A stretch of 64,000 bases of DNA from Gemmobacter caeruleus (GCF_008271655.1 NZ_VKKX01000044.1:233763-297762); one strand, 5' to 3'. Positions 27,814-36,174 are shown, counted from the stretch's first letter. Numbers and translations: made by a program. Notes: generated by a model not told the origin, from the sequence alone.

Positions 27814-27848
27814 GGCGCGGGTTTCGCGCGGTTCCGGGGGCGGGTCAA

Positions 27849-27864
27849 GGGGGCGCTTGCCCCC
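27849..27864. repeat. Small GC-rich hairpin in the prfA/pfkB divergent region
   Basis: GGGGGC-GCTT-GCCCCC, a perfect 6-bp stem. It resembles the hairpin parts of the dispersed repeat at 8 kb but lacks its conserved head. Confidence 0.5.
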
Positions 27865-27910
27865 GGAAGGGGGATTGCGCGGCGCCGCGGAACGGGCGAG
27901 AAGCAGAGGC

Positions 27911-28804
27911 ATGACAACACCCGATATCCTCTGCATCGGTTCGGTCCTGTGGGACATCATCGGCCGCGCGCCCACCGTCATGCGGCTGGGGTCTGACGTG
28001 CCGGGCCGCATCACGCGCCTGCCCGGGGGCGTTGCGATGAATATCGCGATGACCCTGCGCCGCTTTGGCCTGATGCCGGGCCTGCTGACCGCCATTGGCC
28101 GCGACCCCGAGGGGGACGAACTGACCGCCGCCTGCGCGCGGATGGGCATGATCACCGATCACATCTATCGCAGCGAAGACCTGCCGACCGACCGCTACAT
28201 GGCGGTCGAGGGGGCGAATGGCCTGATCGCCGCCATTGCCGACGCGCATTCGCTGGAGGCGGCGGGCGACAAGATCCTGCGCCCGCTGGCCGATGGCCGG
28301 CTGGCCAGTGCCGCCGCGCCCTGGGCCGGGGCGATCGCGCTGGACGGCAACCTGACCGCGGCGCTGCTGGCCGAGATCGCGGCCTCGCCGCTGTTTGCGC
28401 GGGCCGATCTGCGGGTGGCGCCGGCCAGCCCCGGCAAGGCCGAGCGGCTGGTGCCGCTGCTCGACCACCCCGGCGCCACGCTCTATGTCAACCTTGAGGA
28501 AGCCAGCCTGATCTGCGCACGCGACTTCGCCTCGGCCCCCGAGGCGGCGGAGGGGTTGCTGGCGCGGGGCGCGCATCGGGTGCTGGTCACCCATGGCGGC
28601 AAGACCTGCGCCGAGGGCACGCGCGGAGCCGGTGTCATCGCCGATACCCCGCCCGAGGTGCTGGTGACGCGGATCACCGGCGCGGGCGACACTTTCATGG
28701 CCGCGCATATCGTGGCCGAACGGCGCGGCACCCCGCGGGCCGAGGCGCTGAGCGCCGCCCTGCGCGCCGCCGCCATCTATGTTTCAGGAGAGATCGGATC
28801 GTGA
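27911..28804 (+). CDS. PfkB-family sugar kinase, probable pseudouridine kinase
   Basis: A 297-residue ribokinase-like protein. The N-terminal [12 protein letters not shown] and [15 protein letters not shown] (substrate-binding glycines) and the C-terminal PfkB signature [13 protein letters not shown] with the catalytic Asp are clear. Its stop overlaps the GTG of the next gene, a pseudouridine-5'-phosphate glycosidase. Therefore it probably phosphorylates pseudouridine to its 5'-phosphate, the first step of pseudouridine breakdown (PsuK role). This is inferred from the neighbour, since PfkB paralogues are hard to tell apart by sequence alone. AGAGG precedes the ATG. Confidence 0.85.
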   Translation: MTTPDILCIGSVLWDIIGRAPTVMRLGSDVPGRITRLPGGVAMNIAMTLRRFGLMPGLLTAIGRDPEGDELTAACARMGMITDHIYRSEDLPTDRYMAVEGANGLIAAIADAHSLEAAGDKILRPLADGRLASAAAPWAGAIALDGNLTAALLAEIAASPLFARADLRVAPASPGKAERLVPLLDHPGATLYVNLEEASLICARDFASAPEAAEGLLARGAHRVLVTHGGKTCAEGTRGAGVIADTPPEVLVTRITGAGDTFMAAHIVAERRGTPRAEALSAALRAAAIYVSGEIGS

Positions 28805-29733
28805 CCACCCTGCCGCTGAGCTTTACCCCCGAAGTCCGCGCCGCCCTGGATGCCGGGCGCCCGGTCGTGGCGCTGGAATCCACCATCATCACCCATGGCA
28901 TGCCCTTTCCGCAGAATGTGGAAGCCGCCCGCGCCGTAGAGGCAGAGGTGCGCAAGGGCGGCGCGGTGCCCGCCACCATCGCCGTCATGGGCGGGCGCAT
29001 CCATATCGGGCTGAGCGATGCCGCGCTGGACGAACTGGGCCAGACCCCGCAGGCCATGAAGCTGAGCCGCGCCGACCTGCCCACCTGCGTGGCGCTTGGC
29101 CGCGTCGGCGCGACCACCGTCGCCGCCACCATGATCTGCGCCGCCATGGCCGGGATCGGCGTCTTTGCCACGGGTGGCATCGGCGGCGTGCATCGCGGGG
29201 CGGAGACCAGCTTTGACATCTCGGCCGATCTGGTGGAGCTGGGCATTTCACCCGTCACCGTTGTCGCCGCCGGGGCCAAGGCCATTCTCGACCTGCCCAA
29301 GACGCTGGAGGTGCTGGAAACCCAGGGCGTGCCGGTCATCGCCTTTGGCCAGGACGATTTCCCCGCCTTCTGGTCGCGCTCCTCGGGGCTGAAGGCGCCC
29401 TTGCGGATGGATGACCCGGCCCAGATCGCCGCCGCGCATCTGATGCGGCAGACCCTGGGCCTGAAGGGCGGGCAACTGGTGGCGAACCCGATCCCGCCCG
29501 GGGCCGAGATCCCGCGCGCCGAAATCATGCCGGTGGTCGAACAGGCCCTGGCCGAGGCCGAGGCGCAGGGCATCGCCGCCAAGGAGGTGACGCCCTTCCT
29601 GCTGGACCGGATCTTTGCGCTGACCGGCGGGCGGTCACTGGACAGCAATATCGCCCTCGTTCTGAACAATGCGCGGCTGGCGGCGCGGATCGCGGTCGAA
29701 ATGGCCGCGCAACGCGGCGCGGCCGGGGCATGA
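28801..29733 (+). CDS. psuG: Pseudouridine-5'-phosphate glycosidase
   Basis: Cleaves the C-glycosidic bond of pseudouridine 5'-phosphate to uracil and ribose-5-phosphate. It has 310 residues, a GTG start, and VVALESTIITHGMPFPQN at the N-terminus as in the YeiN/PsuG family. The Mn-site and active-site blocks include FATGGIGGVHRGAE and the FGQDDFPAFWSRSSG segment. Coupled to the PfkB kinase (GTGA), it completes a two-step salvage route for pseudouridine from RNA turnover. The next gene (DUF502) follows within 11 bp. Confidence 0.95.
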   Translation: MTTLPLSFTPEVRAALDAGRPVVALESTIITHGMPFPQNVEAARAVEAEVRKGGAVPATIAVMGGRIHIGLSDAALDELGQTPQAMKLSRADLPTCVALGRVGATTVAATMICAAMAGIGVFATGGIGGVHRGAETSFDISADLVELGISPVTVVAAGAKAILDLPKTLEVLETQGVPVIAFGQDDFPAFWSRSSGLKAPLRMDDPAQIAAAHLMRQTLGLKGGQLVANPIPPGAEIPRAEIMPVVEQALAEAEAQGIAAKEVTPFLLDRIFALTGGRSLDSNIALVLNNARLAARIAVEMAAQRGAAGA

Positions 29734-29743
29734 CGGGATCATC

Positions 29744-30451
29744 ATGACCGACCCGCATCCGCCCCGCAAACATGGCCTTCTGTCCGGGCTGCGCGCCAGC
29801 CTGCTGACCGGGCTGGTCGTGGTGCTGCCGGTCGGGCTGACGATCTATCTGATCTATTCGGTGGTCGGCTGGATCGACAGCTGGATCCTGCCATTGATCC
29901 CGCAGGACTGGCGCCCGGCGCAACTGGTCAGCTTCTACTTCGGGCCCGAGGCCTATTTCCCGACGCGCGGTCTGGGCGTGATCGTGTTTCTGGTCTTCAC
30001 CATCATCGTGGGCTGGATCGCCAAGGGCTTTCTCGGCCGGTCGATCATCGGCCAGGCCGAGGCGGTGGTGGACCGGATGCCCGTCGTGCGGTCGGTCTAT
30101 GGCGGCTTCAAGCAGATCACCGAAACCTTCTTTGCCAAATCCGAAAAAAGTTTCGACCGCACCTGCCTGGTGGAATTTCCGCGCCCCGGCTGCTGGGCCG
30201 TGGGTTTCGTCGCCACCACCGCCAAGGGCGAGATCGCGACGAAACTGCCGACCGACCGCAAGATGATCGCGGTCTTTGTCGCGCTGACGCCGCTGACCTC
30301 GGGCATCCTGCTTTATGTGCCCGAGGAGGATGTGATCCTGCTCGACATGAAGGCCGATGAGGCGGTCAAGCTGATCGTGTCGGCCGGGCTGGTCGCGCCC
30401 ACGGCGAAAGAGGTGCGCGCCCTAGCCGAACAGGCCACGCAGATCGACTGA
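29744..30451 (+). CDS. DUF502 family membrane protein
   Basis: A 235-residue protein with two N-terminal membrane segments (about residues 18-45 and 75-98) and a soluble C-terminal domain. DUF502 signatures are present: LTGLVVVLPVGLTIYLI, PVVRSVYGGFKQITETF and the Y-V-P-E-E block in LLYVPEEDVILLDMKADEAV. The family is widespread in bacteria and is homologous to the plant protein COV, with no firm bacterial role. The ATG was chosen ten bases after the psuG stop. The 3' end overlaps the convergent patatin gene by 30 bp. Confidence 0.92.
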   Translation: MTDPHPPRKHGLLSGLRASLLTGLVVVLPVGLTIYLIYSVVGWIDSWILPLIPQDWRPAQLVSFYFGPEAYFPTRGLGVIVFLVFTIIVGWIAKGFLGRSIIGQAEAVVDRMPVVRSVYGGFKQITETFFAKSEKSFDRTCLVEFPRPGCWAVGFVATTAKGEIATKLPTDRKMIAVFVALTPLTSGILLYVPEEDVILLDMKADEAVKLIVSAGLVAPTAKEVRALAEQATQID

Positions 30452-31450
30452 GCTTTCGACCCCGATCTGGCCGCGATGCCGCCGCAGGAAACCCTGCGCG
30501 GCCTTGCGCCCCGCCGCCTTGAGCCGCGCCAGCAATGCCGGGCTGGGGGTCAGTTTCGACCCCGCGCCCAGTTCGTTCATCAATTCGTCATCGTCGATCA
30601 GGTGGATGTTGAGGTTCTTCATCGCCCCGGCCGGCATCCGCCCCTCGGCTATCAGTCGCTTGACGAAGTTCACCGCGCGCAACTCGCCCAGAAGGGCTGC
30701 GTTGAAGCTGATTTCGTTGATGCGGTTCTGGATCTCCACCGGCGACATCGGCACTGCCTCGCGCCGCAGCGGGTTGATCGAGATGATGACGATATCGTCG
30801 GGCAGATGCGGCTGATAGAGCGGGAACAGCGCCGGGTTGCCGGTAAAGCCGCCATCCCAGAACACCTCGTCGCGGCCGGTCTGCGCGTCATGCAGTTCCA
30901 CCGCCTGAAACACCGTGGGCAGGCAGGCCGAGGCCAGGATCACGGCAGGGGTGATTTCAGCGCCGGCAAAGACCCGGATCTTGCCGGACCGGACATTGGT
31001 CGCCGAAATGAAAAGGTCGGGCCCGGCGCGGTCGCAGACCTTGCTGAAATCCAGCCCCGCCACGATCTCGTGCAGCGGGTTCTGCCAGAACGGACCCCAG
31101 GCGTAGGGCGTATAGACCTGCGCGGCGAGGCCGGCGGTCGAAACCGGCAGTGCGGCCGCGGCCATGTCGCCCATGGCGGCGGCCATGGGGAACACGGTCT
31201 TGAACCAGCGGGCGACGCGCAGATCGCCCAGATCGCCCACCTCGGACCAGAGCCGGTCGAGCCGCGCCCGCGCGCCCTCTGCACCGCCCTCGGCCAGACC
31301 GGCCTTGAGCGCGGCCGCGTTCAGCGCGCCGGCCGAGGTGCCGGTGATGCCGGCGATTTCCAGCGCCGGCTCCTCCAGCAGGCGGTCAAGCACCCCCCAG
31401 GTGAAGGCGCCATGCGCGCCCCCGCCCTGTAGCGCCAGGTTGACCCGCAT
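30422..31450 (-). CDS. Patatin-like phospholipase / hydrolase
   Basis: A 342-residue Ser-Asp dyad hydrolase. The oxyanion loop GGGAHG is at residues 9-14, the nucleophile elbow G-T-S39-A-G follows, and the Asp lies in FWDGGFTGNPAL. It has no signal peptide and is probably cytoplasmic. The ATG overlaps the bdhA stop (TGATG), so it is translated after 3-hydroxybutyrate dehydrogenase. That coupling suggests a role in polyhydroxybutyrate or lipid turnover (inference; patatin-like proteins also occur on PHB granules in some bacteria). The TAG stop lies inside the convergent DUF502 gene. Confidence 0.92.
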   Translation of the reverse strand: MRVNLALQGGGAHGAFTWGVLDRLLEEPALEIAGITGTSAGALNAAALKAGLAEGGAEGARARLDRLWSEVGDLGDLRVARWFKTVFPMAAAMGDMAAAALPVSTAGLAAQVYTPYAWGPFWQNPLHEIVAGLDFSKVCDRAGPDLFISATNVRSGKIRVFAGAEITPAVILASACLPTVFQAVELHDAQTGRDEVFWDGGFTGNPALFPLYQPHLPDDIVIISINPLRREAVPMSPVEIQNRINEISFNAALLGELRAVNFVKRLIAEGRMPAGAMKNLNIHLIDDDELMNELGAGSKLTPSPALLARLKAAGRKAAQGFLRRHRGQIGVESSVDLRGLFG

Positions 31451-32220
31451 CACAGCGCCGTCCAGCCGCCATCGACGCTGATCGTGGTGCCGGTGATCTG
31501 CGCCGCCGCGTCGGAGCACAGAAAGACGGCGGTGCCGCCCATCTGTTCGACCGTGGCGAACTGGCGCGAGGGCTGGCGTTGCAGCATGACCTCGCGGATC
31601 ACGGTGTCGCGGTCCATGTTATGCACCTTCATCTGGTCGGGGATCTGCGCCTCGACCAGCGGGGTCAGCACATAGCCCGGGCAGATCGCGTTGCAGGTGA
31701 TGCCCTGCCCCGCCACCTCGAGCGCCACGGTCTTGGTGAGGCCCACCACGCCGTGCTTGGCCGCGACATAGGCCGATTTGAACGGCGAGGCAGTCAGGCC
31801 ATGCGCCGAGGCGATGTTGACGATGCGGCCCCAGCCCTTTGCCTTCATCCCCGGCAGGGCGGCGGCGGTGGTGTGAAAGGCCGAGGACAGGTTGATCGCC
31901 AGGATCGCGTTCCACTTTTCCACCGGGAATTCATCGACCGCCGCGACATACTGGATGCCCGCATTATTGACCAGGATATCGCAACCGCCGGCCTTTTCCA
32001 CCAGGGCGCGGCAATCGTCACCCTTGGACATGTCGGCCGCGATATAACGCACGGGGGCGCCGGTCTCGGCCGCGATCTGGGCCGCGAGCGCGTGATCTTC
32101 CTCGCGGTCGGTGAAGCTGTTGATCACCACCGCCGCCCCGGCCTTGGCCAGTTCGATGGCGACGCCCAGCCCGATGCCGGAATTGGAGCCGGTGACGATG
32201 GCGGTTTTCCCTGCAAGCAT
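31450..32220 (-). CDS. bdhA: D-3-hydroxybutyrate dehydrogenase
   Basis: A short-chain dehydrogenase of 256 residues that interconverts 3-hydroxybutyrate and acetoacetate with NAD. TGSNSGIG at residues 10-17 binds NAD, NNAGIQYV is the conserved structural motif, and the catalytic Ser-Tyr-Lys is in IVNIASAHG..SAYVAAK. The MLAGKTAIVTGSNSGIG opening and the C-terminal GTTISVDGGWTAL are characteristic of the PHB-cycle enzyme. It is first of a two-gene unit with the patatin-like hydrolase. A longer frame upstream is not family-like. Confidence 0.93.
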   Translation of the reverse strand: MLAGKTAIVTGSNSGIGLGVAIELAKAGAAVVINSFTDREEDHALAAQIAAETGAPVRYIAADMSKGDDCRALVEKAGGCDILVNNAGIQYVAAVDEFPVEKWNAILAINLSSAFHTTAAALPGMKAKGWGRIVNIASAHGLTASPFKSAYVAAKHGVVGLTKTVALEVAGQGITCNAICPGYVLTPLVEAQIPDQMKVHNMDRDTVIREVMLQRQPSRQFATVEQMGGTAVFLCSDAAAQITGTTISVDGGWTAL

Positions 32221-32307
32221 GTCGATCCTCCGAATGATGCTGCGGTGCAGGATAGAGGTTTTCAGCGCCATGACCAGACGGCGCGCCCCATGGTCACGCC
32301 AAAGCGA

Positions 32308-33531
32308 TCAGCCGGCGGCATTGGCCCGCAGTGTCGCCTCGGGGCCGGCGCGCGCCTGCCGGATCAGCGGGTTGCGCCCCTCGGCCAGATCGGCCCGGAT
32401 CAGCGCTTGCGCGAGCCGCAGCCGCAGGAACGGCCGGCAGGGTCGCGTCGCGCGGCTGCGCAGCGGCAGGGCCGCCAATGCAAGCCAGGCCGCGCGCGGC
32501 AGGCCGGCCCCGGCCTCGCGCCCCAGATGCAGGCTTTCGACCAGCACGCCTTCGGCCGCGATGATCTCGTGCCGGTCGAACAGCAGGTTGACCAGCGGCT
32601 GCGGCGGGCAAACCCGCGCCAGCCCCCGCAGCGCGAGCGCCGGGGCCAGCGCCTCGGCCGCGCCGGTCCAGAGTTCAAGCCGTGGCGAGGCCAGCAGCAG
32701 ACGGTGCCGGGCCGACAGCACCAGCCCGCGCCGCCCGCCGGTCAACGCGGGCGGCAGATGCAAGAGCGGCTCTTGCCCGGCATGGCGCAGCACATGGCGC
32801 AACGGCTGATAGCCGTGATCGCGGGTCCAGACCAGATCGCCGGGACGAAGCGTCAGCGCCGTTCGTGGCCCGCGCGGCGTCAGCACCCGGGTCGGCGCCG
32901 CCAGGCACATCGGCGTCGCCACGTTCAGGCTGTTGATCGCGAGGTTTTCCCAGGCCTGGTTGGTCTCGTTGTAGAAATCCATCGGGATTCCATAGAACTG
33001 CACGCTGCCCGCGCCGAAATCATAGATGAACCCGACCGCCTGATCGGGATTGCCGCCGCCGGTGGTCATCAGCACCTCGGCACCGGCGGGCAGTGAACTG
33101 GCATTGACATAGCCATGCGTGGTGTAATTGCCGCCGTCGATCGTGCTGTCCGTGACCACGCCGCCGGGGCCGCTGCCCAGGGCATCTTCGCCCGCATCGG
33201 TCAGGTCGGCATCGGCGGACAGATGGCGCATCGCGGTCAGGCTGGTGCCGGGCAGCACGGTGGTCGGGTTGGCCACACCAATGGCGCGGTCGAACATCAC
33301 CATGTTCATCCCCCCCGCAACGGCGGCAGAGATCTGCGGCATCGCGTCGATGAATTCCTGCCCATATCCCGCATTGCTGCCGTTCCAGACATAGAGCGTG
33401 TCGATCTGCCCCAGTTCCTCGGGGCTGAGGGTTTCAAGCCGCAGCGGTGTATGCCCGGCGGCAAGGATATCATCCACCATCCCCGGGTCGCCCGCGCCCA
33501 GACCCATGGAATAATAGCCGATCACCGCCAT
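32308..33531 (-). CDS. Hint-domain (Hint_2) protein with a GATase-like N-terminal region
   Basis: A 407-residue protein. Residues 1-205 have alternating hydrophobic strands and helices (VIGYYSMG, DTLYVWNGSN, MNMVMFDRAIG, GGGNPDQAVGFIYDFGAGSV), resembling ThuA/GATase-like folds though I cannot name a family. At C209 a Hint module begins: CLAAPTRVLTPRG, then LRPGDLVWTRDHGYQPLRHV and LSARHRLLL, the usual Hint_2 blocks. Such proteins are common in Rhodobacterales. Hint modules in this class can mediate self-cleavage, but the nucleophile context (Cys-Leu rather than Cys-Phe) and the missing C-terminal Asn make activity uncertain. No signal peptide is present. The start was chosen at MAVIGYY. Confidence 0.8.
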   Translation of the reverse strand: MAVIGYYSMGLGAGDPGMVDDILAAGHTPLRLETLSPEELGQIDTLYVWNGSNAGYGQEFIDAMPQISAAVAGGMNMVMFDRAIGVANPTTVLPGTSLTAMRHLSADADLTDAGEDALGSGPGGVVTDSTIDGGNYTTHGYVNASSLPAGAEVLMTTGGGNPDQAVGFIYDFGAGSVQFYGIPMDFYNETNQAWENLAINSLNVATPMCLAAPTRVLTPRGPRTALTLRPGDLVWTRDHGYQPLRHVLRHAGQEPLLHLPPALTGGRRGLVLSARHRLLLASPRLELWTGAAEALAPALALRGLARVCPPQPLVNLLFDRHEIIAAEGVLVESLHLGREAGAGLPRAAWLALAALPLRSRATRPCRPFLRLRLAQALIRADLAEGRNPLIRQARAGPEATLRANAAG

Positions 33532-33583
33532 CGCGCACCTCGCTCCTTGCCGGCAGGATCGGGCAGAGGCATGAAGATGGCGT

Positions 33584-33612
33584 AAAAAAAACGCCGGCAC
33601 GAAGCCGGCGTT
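33584..33612 (-). terminator. Intrinsic terminator of the candidate small RNA
   Basis: A 9-bp stem AACGCCGGC / GCCGGCGTT with a 5-nt loop, followed on the minus strand by eight T residues (complement of the A-run 33584-33591). The opposite strand has no U-tract, so direction is clear. Confidence 0.88.
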
Positions 33613-33659
33613 AAGTCTTTGAGGCAGGTTTCATACAGGCAAGAAACCTATCGAGCAGT
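33584..33659 (-). ncRNA. Candidate small RNA (about 76 nt) upstream of the Hint gene
   Basis: On the minus strand a sigma-70-like promoter is followed by a stem-loop AGGTTTC / GAAACCT (33649-33643 with 33632-33626, 10-nt loop), a single-stranded stretch, and a strong intrinsic terminator with eight U residues. The terminator sits in front of the Hint start codon, so it cannot serve that gene; it must end a transcript starting in the 33613-33700 gap. No reading frame of note is present. It could be an independent trans-acting RNA or a leader that attenuates the Hint gene. I do not recognise an Rfam family. Confidence 0.65.
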
Positions 33660-33665
33660 AAGTCC

Positions 33666-33694
33666 CTTATACGCCGCCCCGCCGCGTGATCCAA
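33666..33694 (-). promoter_or_regulatory. Candidate promoter of the small RNA
   Basis: Minus strand: -35 TTGGAT (33694-33689), 17-bp spacer, -10 TATAAG (33671-33666). The predicted start is at about 33659-33660. Confidence 0.65.
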
Positions 33695-33773
33695 GTTAAA
33701 AGTTTGAAATGTCAGGCCGACGCGCCTAATGTCCGGGCCAAGAAAAACAGGGCATCGAAGGATTGTTGCCGGA

Positions 33774-35585
33774 ATGGGACAGGATTATTTCGCAGGTTTT
33801 TGTCGGATCGGGCTGCTGGCGGGGCTGGTTCTTGCCGCGATTCCCGCCCGGGCCGATACGCCTGCGCCCGCTATCGCTATGTATGGGCAACCTGCCCTTC
33901 CACCGGATTTTGTGTCGCTTCCCTATGCCAACCCCGATGCCCCCAAAGGAGGGCGTATCCTGTTGGGAGAAAAGGGAGGTTTCGACAGCCTGAACCCTTT
34001 CATCCTCAAGGGCAACGCGCCGTCGCAGGTCACTGCCTTCACGGTGGAAACCCTGATGGCCCGGTCGCTGGATGAACCCTTTACCCTCTACGGGTTGCTG
34101 GCCGAATCGATCCAGACCGACGAATCACGCAGCTATGCCGAATTCACCCTGCGACCCGAGGCGAAATTCGCCGATGGCAGCCCGGTCACTCCCGAAGATG
34201 TGATCTGGTCCTTCGAGACTTTGGCCGCCAAGGGCCAGCCGCGCTATGCCGGCGCCTGGGCCAAGATCGCCAAATCCGAGGTGACCGGCCCGCGTTCGGT
34301 GCGATTCACCTTCAACACGGTGGACCGGGAATTGCCGCTGATCCTGGGGCTGCGGCCGATCCTGAAAAAGGCGCAATGGGAGGGCAAGGATTTCGCCGAA
34401 GCCTCGCTGGAGGCGCCGATCGGATCGGGCCCCTATGTGGTGGGCGATTACGAGCCCGGCCGCTTCATCAGCTTTCGCCGCAACCCCGACTGGTGGGGCA
34501 AGGATCTGCCGGTCAATCGCGGGCTCTATAACCTCGATGAGGTGCGGGTCGAATATTTCGGCGTCGATACCGCGCTGTTCGAGGCGTTCAAGGGCGGCGC
34601 GATCTCGACCTTCCGCGAGCTGAACCCGGTGAAATGGGCGCAGAATTACAGCTTTCCCGCCGTCACCTCGGGCGAGATCGTCAAGGCCGAGATCCCGCAT
34701 GGCCGCCCCTCGGGGATCGAGGGCTTCGGCTTCAACACCCGCAGCCCGCTGTTTTCCGACTGGCGCGTGCGCGAGGCGCTGATGCTGGCCTTCAATTTCG
34801 AACTGGTGAACCAGACGGTGAATGGCGGGATGCAGCCGCGCATCACGTCCTATTTCGGCAATTCGGTGCTGGGCATGGCGCCCGGCACGCCGGCAGAAGG
34901 GCGGGTCAAGGAACTGCTGGCGCCCTTTGCCGCCGATCTGCTGCCCGGCGCCCTTGACGGCTATGCCCTGCCGGTGGGCGAAGGCGAGGCCAATCGCAAG
35001 AACCTGCGCGCGGCAACCGCGCTTCTGGAGGAGGCGGGCTGGACCATTCAGGACGGCGTGCTGAAAAACGCCGAAGGCGCGCCCTTCCGCTTTGAGATCC
35101 TGCTGACCAATGGTCAGGATGAAATGATCGCCGCCGCCAATATCTATATCGAGGCGCTGAAGCGGCTGGGGATCGAGGCCTGGATCACCACGGTGGACAA
35201 TGCGCAATACAAGGAGCGGACCAACGAATACCGCTTTGACATGACGCATTACATCCGTGCGCTGTCGCTGTCGCCCGGGAATGAGCAGATGCTCTATTGG
35301 GGCGCCAAGGGCGTGACCGAGCCGGGCACACGCAACTGGCCCGGCATCCATTCCCCCGCCGCCGAGGCGATGATCGGGGTCATGCTGGCCAGCACCGACC
35401 CGGCCGAATTCGACGCCGCGGTCGAGGCCCTGGACCGCGTGCTGACCAGCGGGCGCTATGTGATCCCGGTCTGGTTCAACAAGGTGTCGCGCCTCGCCTA
35501 TCGCAAGGAATTCCACTATTCCGACCGGCTGCCGCTTTATGGCGACTGGCCGAACTGGCAACCGGATGCCTGGTGGGTGGAATAG
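33774..35585 (+). CDS. ABC transporter extracellular solute-binding protein, family 5 (YejA-like)
   Basis: A periplasmic peptide/oligopeptide-type binding protein of about 603 residues. The signal peptide spans residues 1-28 (LLAGLVLAAIPARA-DT). SBP_bac_5 hallmarks are seen: PYANPDAPKGGRI, FTLRPEAKFADGSPVTPEDV, SGPYVVGDYEPGRF and PDWWGKDLP. The PDAPKGG opening and overall length fit the YejA subgroup (microcin C / peptide uptake). Permease and ATPase genes are not adjacent, so it is an orphan here. An upstream ATG at 33729 would add 15 residues (with RR) but has no ribosome site; either start is possible. Confidence 0.9.
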   Translation: MGQDYFAGFCRIGLLAGLVLAAIPARADTPAPAIAMYGQPALPPDFVSLPYANPDAPKGGRILLGEKGGFDSLNPFILKGNAPSQVTAFTVETLMARSLDEPFTLYGLLAESIQTDESRSYAEFTLRPEAKFADGSPVTPEDVIWSFETLAAKGQPRYAGAWAKIAKSEVTGPRSVRFTFNTVDRELPLILGLRPILKKAQWEGKDFAEASLEAPIGSGPYVVGDYEPGRFISFRRNPDWWGKDLPVNRGLYNLDEVRVEYFGVDTALFEAFKGGAISTFRELNPVKWAQNYSFPAVTSGEIVKAEIPHGRPSGIEGFGFNTRSPLFSDWRVREALMLAFNFELVNQTVNGGMQPRITSYFGNSVLGMAPGTPAEGRVKELLAPFAADLLPGALDGYALPVGEGEANRKNLRAATALLEEAGWTIQDGVLKNAEGAPFRFEILLTNGQDEMIAAANIYIEALKRLGIEAWITTVDNAQYKERTNEYRFDMTHYIRALSLSPGNEQMLYWGAKGVTEPGTRNWPGIHSPAAEAMIGVMLASTDPAEFDAAVEALDRVLTSGRYVIPVWFNKVSRLAYRKEFHYSDRLPLYGDWPNWQPDAWWVE

Positions 35586-35597
35586 CCCCCATGCCCT

Positions 35598-35625
35598 GCC
35601 CGGCGGCGCCTCTGTGCCGCCGGGC
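35598..35625 (+). terminator. Terminator-like hairpin after the solute-binding protein gene
   Basis: A perfect 10-bp stem GCCCGGCGGC / GCCGCCGGGC with an 8-nt loop, 12 bp after the stop. It has no U-tract. Confidence 0.65.
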
Positions 35626-35665
35626 CTATCGTGACGACTCAGTGCAAGACCCCAGAGGCAGACCC

Positions 35666-35785
35666 ATGAAGAAAACCCTGATCCTGCTCGCGGTGCTGGC
35701 CGCATTGACAGGCTGCGCAACCGTGGATGGTATCGGCCGGGACATTTCCGGCGGGGCCAATCGCGTGGCCGGCTGGATCGGCTGA
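35666..35785 (+). CDS. Entericidin-like small lipoprotein
   Basis: 39 residues: MKKTLILLAVLAALTGCATV, then a Gly-rich mature part ending in RVAGWIG. A lipobox L-T-G-C ends at Cys17, so the mature lipoprotein is only 23 residues. Length and layout match the entericidin EcnA/EcnB family, small cell-envelope lipoproteins that form an antidote/toxin pair in enterobacteria; single copies are common in alphaproteobacteria without proven toxicity. CAGAGGCAGACCC precedes the ATG. It is separated from the upstream gene by a hairpin, so it is probably its own unit. Confidence 0.85.
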   Translation: MKKTLILLAVLAALTGCATVDGIGRDISGGANRVAGWIG

Positions 35786-35835
35786 CGCGCCGAAATTTCA
35801 GGTGACCCCTTGCCGGAAAATTGCCAGAAGGGGGT

Positions 35836-36174
35836 ATGACAAACGCTGTGTTACCCGTGGAAGAAATGGCGGAATTCGCCTTGCAAAAGCTGCTTGCGGC
35901 GCATGAGGTCGCGCGCGGCCTGCCCCGGGCGCTGGCCGCGCAATGGCCCGATTGCGCGCCGCTTGAGCTGACGCTCGCGCTGTCGCTGGCGGCAAGCGGG
36001 CTGGAAAGCGCGTTTTCCAATGCGGCCGACCAGCGGCTTGCGCGCGAGACATGGCGGGTGGCGGCGCTGGTCGCGGTGGATTGCCACATGATGCAGCGCA
36101 TGGGCCTGCCGCATGGCCGCGCCGCCGATCTGGTGGATTACTGGCGCCACGAGGATCCGTTCTTTCTGCTCTGA
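35836..36174 (+). CDS. Hypothetical protein, 112 residues
   Basis: I do not recognise this protein. It starts at ATG (MTNAVLPVEEMAEFALQKLL) with GAAGGGGGT just upstream and is predicted mostly helical and Ala/Leu-rich, with a conserved-looking end (HGRAADLVDYWRHEDPFFLL). It has no signal peptide or membrane segment. The good ribosome site and typical codon use suggest a real gene. It lies 50 bp after the entericidin-like gene and 82 bp before the acyl-CoA ligase, in the same direction. Confidence 0.7.
   Translation: MTNAVLPVEEMAEFALQKLLAAHEVARGLPRALAAQWPDCAPLELTLALSLAASGLESAFSNAADQRLARETWRVAALVAVDCHMMQRMGLPHGRAADLVDYWRHEDPFFLL

Noticed and set aside
33590-33612. Hairpin taken as the terminator of the solute-binding protein or Hint gene
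   Set aside because: It lies at the 5' side of both genes. Its U-tract is on the minus strand, so it only fits a minus-strand transcript starting upstream, which led to the small RNA call.
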